Shown: positions 8,050 through 16,300 of the stretch, one piece after another | Layout of the letters: each line of letters starts with the position of its first letter | How positions within the stretch are numbered: position 1 is the stretch's first letter | From: Bacteroidales bacterium | GTDB taxonomy: Bacteria; Bacteroidota; Bacteroidia; Bacteroidales; Marinilabiliaceae | Assembly: GCA_024401365.1 (NCBI GenBank) | Contig: JAKSLE010000001.1 | Location: 1-64,000 of the forward strand | Direction of reading: 5' to 3' | DNA length: 64,000 nucleotides | Program-made: the position numbers and the translations under genes | The notes under the pieces: generated by a model | What the model saw: the letters and a program-made list of their open reading frames with translations, nothing else | What the model was told of the DNA's origin: nothing | The model's database searches: none

Positions 8050-9015
8050 ATGAAAGAAATAGCGAGCCTCATGGGTTACAGAGACAGCATTAAGGTTGTT
8101 GACGCCACATTGCGAGATGGCGGTCTTGTAAACGATTTCTACTTCACAGACGATTTTGTGAAGGCATTATATAAGACAAATGTTGAGGCGGGAGTTGACT
8201 ATATGGAGCTTGGATACCGTGCATCCAAGAAGGTATTTGATGTCAACAAGTTTGGCAAATGGAAGTTCAGTTCTGACGAGCACATCAGAGAGATAGTTGG
8301 AGACAACCAGACGAACCTCAAGTTGGCCATTATGGCAGATATAGGTCGTCATGAGCTCAGCGACTTTGGTCCAAAAGCTGATTCTCCAGTTGACCTTGTT
8401 CGCATTGCTACATATATACATCAGATGCCAGAGGCCATAGAGATGATAAACCATGCTGCGAAGATGGGATATGAGACAAGTTGCAATATCATGGCCATAT
8501 CTGGTGCGCAGAAAGAAGACGTTGAGGTAGCTCTCAACATGTTATCTGACACACCTGTAGACTGTATATATATTGTAGACAGTTTCGGTTCGCTCTTCCC
8601 AGAGCAGATAGCTCGTATATCTGACCTTTACATGAACTTTGCTGCTAAGACAGGCAAGAAGGTAGGTATACATGCGCACAACAATCAGCAACTTGCGTTT
8701 GCCAATACAATAGAGGCGTGCAGCGATGGTGTAGATTGGCTTGATGCTACATACCTTGCTATGGGTAGAGGTGCGGGCAACTGTGCTATGGAGCTTTTGC
8801 TTGGCTTCCTGAAGAATCCTAAGTATGACATTTACCCTGTATACAAGTTTATTGAGACACAGATGATGAAGCTCAAGGACGAGGGTACAGTATGGGGATA
8901 TGACATGCAGTACCTGATGACAGGACAACTCAACCAGCACCCACGTACAGCTATCCAGTTTACAAAGGATAAGCGTAGGGACTATGCTGAGTTTTACAAT
9001 GAGATTTCGCAGTAG
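8050..9015 (+). CDS. HMGL-like / DRE-TIM aldolase-family protein
   Basis: A 321-aa metal-dependent TIM-barrel enzyme of the HMG-CoA lyase / 4-hydroxy-2-oxovalerate aldolase / isopropylmalate synthase superfamily. The signature DATLRDGG (18-25) provides the catalytic Arg and metal-binding Asp. GIHAHNNQQLA supplies the two metal-ligand histidines. It lacks the C-terminal LeuA-like regulatory domain and the DmpG communication domain, so it is a stand-alone catalytic domain. The substrate is unknown. Relatives are usually annotated only as aldolase catalytic domain proteins. I chose ATG 8050 over the TTG at 8023. The gene is monocistronic with its own terminator. Confidence 0.8.
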   Translation: MKEIASLMGYRDSIKVVDATLRDGGLVNDFYFTDDFVKALYKTNVEAGVDYMELGYRASKKVFDVNKFGKWKFSSDEHIREIVGDNQTNLKLAIMADIGRHELSDFGPKADSPVDLVRIATYIHQMPEAIEMINHAAKMGYETSCNIMAISGAQKEDVEVALNMLSDTPVDCIYIVDSFGSLFPEQIARISDLYMNFAAKTGKKVGIHAHNNQQLAFANTIEACSDGVDWLDATYLAMGRGAGNCAMELLLGFLKNPKYDIYPVYKFIETQMMKLKDEGTVWGYDMQYLMTGQLNQHPRTAIQFTKDKRRDYAEFYNEISQ

Positions 9016-9036
9016 TAATACTGTTTTATGATAGTT

Positions 9037-9071
9037 GGAAGGAAGGGCCTTGAGGGGTTCCTTCCTTTTTT
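9037..9071 (+). terminator. Rho-independent terminator
   Basis: Stem GGAAGGAA (9037-9044) / TTCCTTCC (9058-9065), 13-nt loop, followed by six T. It ends the aldolase-like gene. Confidence 0.85.
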
Positions 9072-9111
9072 GTTTCTGCGTGGGGAGGAGGCCAAAATAA
9101 GATATAATGCA

Positions 9112-9142
9112 TTTGAAAATTGGCACACATTTTGTACTTTTG
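9112..9142 (+). promoter_or_regulatory. Promoter of the BspA-like gene
   Basis: -33 TTTG (9112-9115), 19-bp spacer, -7 TACTTTTG (9135-9142). Both boxes match the Bacteroidetes consensus exactly. The predicted start lies near 9149, leaving a leader of about 27 nt before ATG 9176. Confidence 0.75.
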
Positions 9143-9175
9143 AGGATAGTATAATACAATTATTCTTCACACAAC

Positions 9176-10831
9176 ATGCGTAAAAAGTTTTTTCTAACAT
9201 TTCTGTATCTCCTTACGACAACAGTTATGTCCTTTGCAGAATCTACATTAGTAGATGGCATTTATTACGAAACAATAGACGCTACTACAGCTAAAGTTGT
9301 TTCATCTAACGGAGAAGAGTATAGTGGAGCCATTACCATTCCCTCATTGGTAGAGATTAGTGGCGAGAGCTATACGGTGACCACTATCGCGAGACGAGCC
9401 TTCTATAATTGCGAAGGTGTCACTAGCATTAACCTTCCTAACACCATCACATTTATAGATGTTGATGCGTTCAGGAACACAGGTATTACGACCTTCACTT
9501 TCCCAACAAGTCTTACAGATTTATCGGGTGGAGTATTTTATGCTTCAAAAATAAAAAGTATTGTTATCCCTTCAACAATAGAGAGTATCGGTAGCGCTGC
9601 ATTTAAAAACTGCGTTGACTTAGAGTCTATAACTATTTCCAAAAGTGTAGAGACGCTCGGGAACTCCGTTTTTGAAGGTTGCACATCTCTAGAAGAGGTT
9701 AAATTATTGGGAGCAAAAACGATGGGAAACTTTGTTTTCCTCGATTGTAGTAACCTTGTTAATGTAGAGCTCTCGTCAAAGTTGACATCGATGGGAGATG
9801 GCACGTTCAAGAATTGCGGCAGGTTGCAATCTATTGTGTGCAAAGCTATTACAGCACCGACATACGAAAATACCCTCACATATGATTGTACTAGTCTTAG
9901 TACTATATACATACCTAAGGGTTCACTTGAATCATACAGAAATGTATGGGGAGACCAGTACAATTATGAGGAGAAAGACCCTATCTTCTACGAAAAAATA
10001 AGCGCAAACACAGCAAAGGTTATTGCGCCTACCGACGACACGAAATACGAAAAAGAACTTACGATTCCTTCATCGACAATTATAGGCGGCGTAAATTGCA
10101 AGGTAATTGCAATTGATGAGGGTGCATTTCTTGATTGCACGGAGCTCACCAGCATTACGCTTCCTAGCACTATCACATCCATTGGGAAAAATGCATTCAA
10201 GAATAGCGGAATAACAAGTATCAATATTCCAGAAGGTATAACAGAGATAACTGCTGGTCTTTTTTATGGAAGTAAAATTACATCTATCACTATTCCTTCG
10301 TCTGTAACCAAGATTGGTCAGGCTGCATTCAAGAACTGTAAATACCTCACATCGATAACAGTACCTGCGAACGTGAAAGTTATAGAAAGTTCTGTATTTG
10401 AAGGATGCTCTGCACTCGAAGAAGCTGTGCTACTAGGCGTAGAAGAGATGGGCAACTATACATTTACCAGTTGTTCGAATCTAAAAGATGTGGAACTTCC
10501 AAGTACACTAAATAGTTTTGGCGATGGTACATTCAACTATTGCGAAAAGCTAGAAACAATCAGGTGCTATGCAACAGAAGCTCCTAGCCATGGCAATCAC
10601 ATCTCATACGGTTGCTACAATATAGATGCTGTATATATTCCTGCTGGTTCACTAGAATCATACAAGAGTGTATGGGGGACAGGCTACAATTATATAGAGA
10701 TGGGGGGCACGACACCTATAGAAAACACCTATATAGAGAGCAAGTCGAAAATTCGTAAGACTATCAAGAATGGCAGAATAGTTATCATTCGCGACAATGA
10801 GACATACGACTTAAGTGGTCGACTGCTGTAA
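9176..10831 (+). CDS. BspA-like leucine-rich repeat (LRR_5) surface protein
   Basis: A 551-aa exported protein with a signal peptide (about 1-22, ending near SFAES). It is built from LRR_5/BspA repeats of the pattern SITIPSSVTKIGQAAFKNC. The protein is two homologous halves (about 24-265 and 266-505). Each starts with a short beta-strand unit (ETIDATTAKVVSSN / EKISANTAKVIAPT), runs through about eight repeats and ends with a capping IYIPKGSLESYRNVWG / VYIPAGSLESYKSVWG. The C-terminal 30 residues (IRKTIKNGRIVIIRDNETYD) resemble the short C-terminal segment found on many Bacteroidales/Prevotella secreted proteins. BspA proteins bind host or bacterial surface ligands, but the target here is unknown. 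Own promoter and terminator. Confidence 0.85.
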   Translation: MRKKFFLTFLYLLTTTVMSFAESTLVDGIYYETIDATTAKVVSSNGEEYSGAITIPSLVEISGESYTVTTIARRAFYNCEGVTSINLPNTITFIDVDAFRNTGITTFTFPTSLTDLSGGVFYASKIKSIVIPSTIESIGSAAFKNCVDLESITISKSVETLGNSVFEGCTSLEEVKLLGAKTMGNFVFLDCSNLVNVELSSKLTSMGDGTFKNCGRLQSIVCKAITAPTYENTLTYDCTSLSTIYIPKGSLESYRNVWGDQYNYEEKDPIFYEKISANTAKVIAPTDDTKYEKELTIPSSTIIGGVNCKVIAIDEGAFLDCTELTSITLPSTITSIGKNAFKNSGITSINIPEGITEITAGLFYGSKITSITIPSSVTKIGQAAFKNCKYLTSITVPANVKVIESSVFEGCSALEEAVLLGVEEMGNYTFTSCSNLKDVELPSTLNSFGDGTFNYCEKLETIRCYATEAPSHGNHISYGCYNIDAVYIPAGSLESYKSVWGTGYNYIEMGGTTPIENTYIESKSKIRKTIKNGRIVIIRDNETYDLSGRLL

Positions 10832-10852
10832 AAATACAATTTCAGGAATAAG

Positions 10853-10882
10853 GAGACGTTGCTTGCAGCGTCTCTTTTTTTT
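10853..10882 (+). terminator. Rho-independent terminator
   Basis: Stem GAGACG (10853-10858) / CGTCTC (10869-10874) extended by partial pairing of the loop, then eight T (10875-10882). It follows the BspA-like gene by 21 bp. Confidence 0.85.
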
Positions 10883-10911
10883 GTCAAAAAACAAATTTGA
10901 GAAAAAAGGGT

Positions 10912-10919
10912 TATTTTTG
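10912..10919 (+). promoter_or_regulatory. Possible -7 box of the DUF1349 lipoprotein gene
   Basis: TATTTTTG matches TAnnTTTG. No TTTG lies at the right distance upstream (candidates at 10896-10899 and 10880-10883 give 12 and 28 bp), so this is a weak call resting on position 40 bp before the start codon. Confidence 0.3.
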
Positions 10920-10959
10920 TATATTGAAATGCATTAATACCAAAAGTCAATTAAGTTTT

Positions 10960-11700
10960 ATGGCGATGAAAAAAATATTCATCTCGTTGACAGCTACATT
11001 GATGATAGCTTGTACAAATGATAAAGAAGGCAACAATATGTCACTTAACAACACCACAGACGTTGTAGCATCGATACTCAAGGAAGGCAAGACATTTAAC
11101 CTTGCAGATTTTGAGTGGACACGTGAACCAGAAAGTTTCGCTATTAATGGAGACACGATAGAGATAGTTACGAAGCCCAAGACAGATCTCTGGCAGCGTA
11201 CGTACTATCATTTTCGTAATGACAATGCCCCTGCGTTTCAGATAAGCACGAAAGAAAAATATTTCAGTTTTGTGGTCAAGACAAATTTTAAGGAGAGTCA
11301 TCATCGTTTCGACCAGTGTGGTGTGGTTATGTATCTAGACAGCGACAACTGGTTGAAAGGAAGCATAGAGTATGAGAATGAACAATTCCAGCACTTAGGC
11401 AGTGTAGCAACCAACAACGGCTACAGTGACTGGGCAACGACAGCTATACCAGCAGATGTAAAGAGCATGTGGTACCGGTTCTCGCGCCGTGCTGATGACT
11501 TCTGCATAGAATGTTCTACAGACGGAGAAGAGTGGAGTCAGATGCGCGTATGCCATATGTACGAGGCAAAAGACTCTATAAGATTTGGAATTTATGCTTG
11601 TTCTCCAGAAGAATCGTCATTCAAGGCTATCTTCACAGACATGAAGATTACGGAATGTATGTGGAAGGCGCATGATGGTCAGCAGCCTGACGAAGAGTAA
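10960..11700 (+). CDS. DUF1349-type concanavalin A-like lipoprotein
   Basis: A 246-aa exported protein. From ATG 10960 (or 10966) it begins MAMKKIFISLTATLMIACTN, a lipoprotein signal with the lipobox cysteine at about residue 18. Starting from the earlier in-frame codon at 10897 would place 21 non-signal residues in front, so I rejected it. The rest (about 45-235) matches the DUF1349 / regulation-of-enolase-1 family: a jelly-roll beta sandwich with FDQCGVVMYLDSDNWLKGSIEYEN and WYRFSRRADDFCIECSTDGEEW. Such domains are probably carbohydrate- or ligand-binding, without a known catalytic residue. Monocistronic, with a strong bidirectional terminator shared with gpmI. Confidence 0.8.
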   Translation: MAMKKIFISLTATLMIACTNDKEGNNMSLNNTTDVVASILKEGKTFNLADFEWTREPESFAINGDTIEIVTKPKTDLWQRTYYHFRNDNAPAFQISTKEKYFSFVVKTNFKESHHRFDQCGVVMYLDSDNWLKGSIEYENEQFQHLGSVATNNGYSDWATTAIPADVKSMWYRFSRRADDFCIECSTDGEEWSQMRVCHMYEAKDSIRFGIYACSPEESSFKAIFTDMKITECMWKAHDGQQPDEE

Positions 11701-11720
11701 ATACACATAGTATAAAAATA

Positions 11721-11756
11721 AAAAAAGCCCGGCTTTAGAGAAAGTCGGGCTTTTTT
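11721..11756. terminator. Bidirectional terminator
   Basis: AAAAAAGCCCGGCTTT-AGAG-AAAGTCGGGCTTTTTT is a near-perfect inverted repeat with a T run on either strand. It serves the rightward lipoprotein gene (stop 11700) and the leftward gpmI (stop 11802). Confidence 0.92.
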
Positions 11757-11801
11757 ATTTCTGTGTAGAGAACGACGCTACACTATGTTTTGTGCTTAAG
11801 A

Positions 11802-13316
11802 TTATTTAATCAAGCACTTACCTGTCATCTCAGATGGCTGCTCGAGACCCATGATGTGGAGGATAGATGGAGCAACGTCTGCGAGGACACCATTCTCAAC
11901 CTTAGCGTTCTTGTTAGCTGTAACGTAAACGAAAGGAACAGGGTTGAGAGAGTGAGCTGTATTAACAGAGCCATCGGCATTGAGAGCACGGTCGGCATTA
12001 CCGTGGTCGGCAATGATGATAACCTCGTAATCGTTGCGCTTAGCAGCCTCTACAGTATCCTTAACGCACTCATCGATAGCCTTAACAGCCTTCTCGATAG
12101 CCTCGTAGATACCTGTGTGACCAACCATATCGCCGTTAGCGTAGTTTACTACGATGAAGTCGAACTTCTTAGAGTCGATAGCATTAACGAGGCTATCCTT
12201 AACCTCGTAAGCAGACATTTCTGGCTTAAGGTCGTATGTTGCAACCTTAGGAGAAGGGATAAGGATACGCTCCTCGCCTGGGAACTCAGCCTCGCGACCA
12301 CCGTTGAGGAAGAAAGTTACGTGAGCGAACTTCTCAGTCTCGGCTGTGTGGAGCTGCTTGAGACCCTTATTTGAGAGGTACTCAGCGAGAGTATTACCTA
12401 CATTCTCCTTAGGAAAGAGGATGTGAACGCCTGTGAAAGAAGCATCGTAAGGAGTCATACAGTAGTACTGGAGATCCTTGATAGTGTTCATACCCTGCTC
12501 TGGCATATCCTGCTGAGTGAGAACTACGGTAAGCTCCTTAGCGCGGTCGTTACGGTAGTTGAAGAAGATTACTACATCGCCCTCCTTGATAGTACCGTCG
12601 ACATTAGCATTTGTGATAGGCTTGATGAACTCGTCAGTTACGTCAGCGTCGTAAGACTCCTGCATAGCCTTAACCATATCTGTAGTCTTCTTACCAACAC
12701 CCTTAACGATAAGGTCGTAAGCCTCCTTAACACGCTCCCAACGCTTATCGCGGTCCATAGCGTAGAAACGGCCTACGATAGAAGCGATAGTACCGGCAGA
12801 CTTCTGTGTATGAGCTGTGAGCTGCTCGATGAAGCCCTTACCACTCTTAGGGTCGGTATCACGGCCATCCATGAAACAGTGGATGAAAGTATTCTTGATA
12901 CCATACTCCTTAGCGATATCGCAAAGCTTGAAGAGGTGATCGAGAGAAGAGTGAACGCCACCATTAGAAGTAAGACCCATGAGGTGAACATTCTTGCCAG
13001 TCTTCTGAGCATAAGAGAAAGCTGAGACTACCTCAGGATTCTGCATAATAGAATTATCGCGGCAAGCGATATTAATCTTAACGAGGTCTTGGTAAACGAT
13101 ACGACCTGCACCGATATTGAGGTGACCTACCTCTGAGTTACCCATCTGACCGTCAGGCAAACCGACGTTCTCGCCAGAAGCCTGGAGCTGAGAGTTAGGA
13201 TACTCTGCGATGAGAGAATCCCAGTAAGGAGTAGGAGTAGAGAAGATTACGTCATCTTTCTGCTTGTCGCCGATTCCCCAACCATCGAGAATCATGAGAA
13301 GTGCTTTCTTAGCCAT
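11802..13316 (-). CDS. gpmI: 2,3-bisphosphoglycerate-independent phosphoglycerate mutase
   Basis: A 504-aa cytoplasmic glycolytic enzyme interconverting 3- and 2-phosphoglycerate. Two Mn2+ ions sit in an alkaline-phosphatase-like fold. The N-terminal MILDGWG carries a metal-binding Asp. The phosphoryl-accepting serine is S61 in [12 protein letters not shown]. The metal-binding segments [25 protein letters not shown] and IIADHGNAD are intact. Length is normal. The gene is transcribed alone. Its likely promoter overlaps the end of the upstream alpha-2-macroglobulin-like gene, 50 bp away in the same direction. Confidence 0.98.
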   Translation of the reverse strand: MAKKALLMILDGWGIGDKQKDDVIFSTPTPYWDSLIAEYPNSQLQASGENVGLPDGQMGNSEVGHLNIGAGRIVYQDLVKINIACRDNSIMQNPEVVSAFSYAQKTGKNVHLMGLTSNGGVHSSLDHLFKLCDIAKEYGIKNTFIHCFMDGRDTDPKSGKGFIEQLTAHTQKSAGTIASIVGRFYAMDRDKRWERVKEAYDLIVKGVGKKTTDMVKAMQESYDADVTDEFIKPITNANVDGTIKEGDVVIFFNYRNDRAKELTVVLTQQDMPEQGMNTIKDLQYYCMTPYDASFTGVHILFPKENVGNTLAEYLSNKGLKQLHTAETEKFAHVTFFLNGGREAEFPGEERILIPSPKVATYDLKPEMSAYEVKDSLVNAIDSKKFDFIVVNYANGDMVGHTGIYEAIEKAVKAIDECVKDTVEAAKRNDYEVIIIADHGNADRALNADGSVNTAHSLNPVPFVYVTANKNAKVENGVLADVAPSILHIMGLEQPSEMTGKCLIK

Positions 13317-13361
13317 TTTATTTTGTCTATTATTTGTTTTGTTCTAAACTAATTACGCGCG

Positions 13362-13392
13362 CAAAATTACTTAATTATGTTGGAAATAACAA
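13362..13392 (-). promoter_or_regulatory. Promoter of gpmI, overlapping the upstream stop codon
   Basis: -7 TAATTTTG (13362-13369, minus strand) matches TAnnTTTG. A TTG (13390-13392) lies 20 bp upstream. The TAA of the alpha-2-macroglobulin-like gene (13367-13369) is the first part of the -7 box, so gpmI can be transcribed independently of that gene. Confidence 0.55.
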
Positions 13393-16300
13393 TACGTGAA
13401 CCAGCACTCTTGGCTACCAACTCTGGAGTAAAAGTACACTGTACCTCGGCGAATCCAGCAGATATATCGCCAGCATTGGTAACTGTGGCCTCGTACGAGA
13501 GGTTATTTTCGCCCTTAGCCAGATGCTCGATAAAGAAATCTATATGAGTATCGTGAGGCTGGTAGTAGTGAGGCACTACAGAGCGGTCGTGGCGCCACCA
13601 CAAAGAGTAGACATAATTTGACGTCTGGTCGCGATGTTCGAACGAAGCTGCCTTATGGTCGCGCAGATGTACGAAAGACATATCTACGGTAGCCCTGAGG
13701 GTCAGTTCCACTTTGATGACATCACCCACCTTGAGATTGCCTTTAAGTTTTTCGAATTTACCATTACGCTGAACAAATATGGCACGAGTTACCGTAAGTT
13801 CATCGCAGCCAGTGGCTACAAGTTCATCCTGAGGTGTAGTCTCGGTCCACTGCCATGCGCCCCAAGAAGGATACTCCTGCGACTTAGAAATCTTGACAGA
13901 CTCAATAGACTTTCGAGGCATGAGCAATTGAGGTTCCTCGATGGTACAGGTATACGAATCGGCACCCACCTGAACCTCATCGGTAGAAGTCATATCAGCA
14001 TTAGCTCCCATGACGGCGAGAACAGCTATGGAAGTTGACTGTCTGTCGCGCCAATAGGTAGACCGCTTTTGGAATATTAGCCAGTTGAGGAGTTGGTTAC
14101 GCACCTCGATAAGGTTATCATTCTGTCCATTCCAGCCCATGGCATCCATACGACCGAGGAGGATAGTGAGGAGAGACTGTGAGTATATCTCGGCGTAGGT
14201 AGGATAGAAGAATCGTCCCACGTGAACAGAAGCCAAGCCTAGCTTAGCATGCTGAAGGTTCTCTATGAGAGAGCGTACTATAAGTTGACACTCCTCCTTA
14301 GCCCCAATTTGGTTATATAGAGTAGCTACTGCTATGCGGTAAGACTCTGACATCTCCTTTTGAGCATGTTTTTTGAGAATACTGATGATATACTCGGCAT
14401 CGGCAGACAATTTTCCTGGCATCAGAGCGCGGGCATACAAGAGGTCGACAGTCCAAGAGCCGACATACTCCGACTTATGTTTGCGCATTTCATCAGCCTC
14501 CTTAGATATAAGGTTATCCATATAGCGCTTAGCGCCATTACAAAGGCCTGATACATGATCCTCGCTACCAGATATCAGCCCCATCTGAATCATTCGTCCC
14601 AACATTTCAGCTACGGCTACCGTCATATAATCAGAGCCCTCCATACCTGGGAACCAAGCAATAGAGCCGTTATTTTTCTGGAGCTCGTGGAGTTTGCGCA
14701 AAGACAACTTAAGGGTTCGTTCTGCCTCATTACCAGAGAGAACCTTACGAATATCCGCAGTATGTTTATCCATGTGGAGTGCCGCGCTATGCCATGGTGT
14801 ATTGTATCCCTCATCATCTAGGCGAGGAAGTTTGTATGCTCCACAGATAGCCTTCTGAACATCTGGGCGAGACTTGATAAGGAGTGCGATAGCAGAAGAC
14901 TCTACCCTACCAAGATACGTATCAGCACTCTTGGACCACTCCTCGTCAAGATATGGGAGGGCATCTACAACCTCGACGAAAGCATTGGAATTGTACTTAA
15001 ATGTAAGGTTGTTGTTGCCGTATTTTTTCTGTCTATCAAGACGTTCGGCCTCATTCTCGTAATTGTTGCTGTATTTTTTACCTATAACTACGAATGGCAG
15101 GCTCTCGTGAGTTTCGACGCAACGCTTTGTAACCTGCATTGTAGTAATTTCAGTATCCTGATGGTTATTGCCTTTTGCTGAGACAGACAAAGTGAGGTTG
15201 TCAACTCCAGAAGGAACGGTTACCTTAAGAGCTGTCTGCGCAGAAGTCGCCCCATTAAGAGGGACCATCTCTGTTTTCGAGGCATACTCCTTACCTTCGG
15301 CATCCTTCACCTGAATAGTACACTCTACCTGAGACAGAGACTTGTCATAGCTTTCCAGCAAAGCGGTGAGAGTTATGACATCACCCTCCACCGCGAAACG
15401 AGGAGCACCCATTGTAACAGAAAGTTCCTTGCGCACATTGAGTTTCTGTGTCATATATGAATGCTGCATATCCTTGGTGTGAGCAAACGCCTGGAAGTTG
15501 TATGAAGTTATATTATCAGGGAGATCGAATTCGAACACTACCGAACCATCATTATCTGTAGTAAGATGAGGATAGAAGAAAACTGTTTCTGCAAAATTCT
15601 CACGTGGAATATCCTGTTGATCAGGCGCTGGCTCTGGCATAGGTTCTTGAGACGCCTCGTCCATAGCAGCATTTTTTTCGGCTACAGCCATAGGCATCAT
15701 CTCCGCTTCTATATCAAAACATTCTTCTTCGGCCATACTCATTGCGCGCTGTTTCATCATACCTCCTGCAGCGAGAGAATATAGCATCGTTTGTTGCACC
15801 TGCTTGATATTCAGATGCTTGACGCGAGGGAAGATATCCTGGTTGATATATAGTGAATACATATCACTGAAATAATCGTGTTGATTATACTCATTATTTA
15901 CAACAGGAGTGGAAGCGAAAGAAGATGCGGGGAAAGAATATCTATTTTCATTGAAATAAATATTATCCCATAGATTGTGGGCAAAATTATCCAAACGGGC
16001 ATCGTACATAGACAATACAACCTCCGCCTGCGGTGCCACTACAATAGAGTTACCCAACTTGAGAGTCCACTTTTCGTGAGATTTAGGTGAAGATGTATCA
16101 CGGAAAGTAGTGAGGGATAAAGGCAACTTAGGTTTTGCGGATTTGAGTTGTATTACTATCTCCTCATTGAGAGTCTCACCCTGCCCAATAGTAAATAAGA
16201 ACAGGTGAGCCTCACCCTCGAGAGGCATCTTATTTGGCATAGCAACAGAGATGGTCTTAGACTCTCTCGACAATGGGACACGAGAGACTGACTGGTATTG

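Noticed and set aside
10740-10831. Full type IX secretion C-terminal domain on the BspA-like protein
   Set aside because: The tail is only about 30 residues; a T9SS CTD has about 70-100. I report resemblance to a short tail only.
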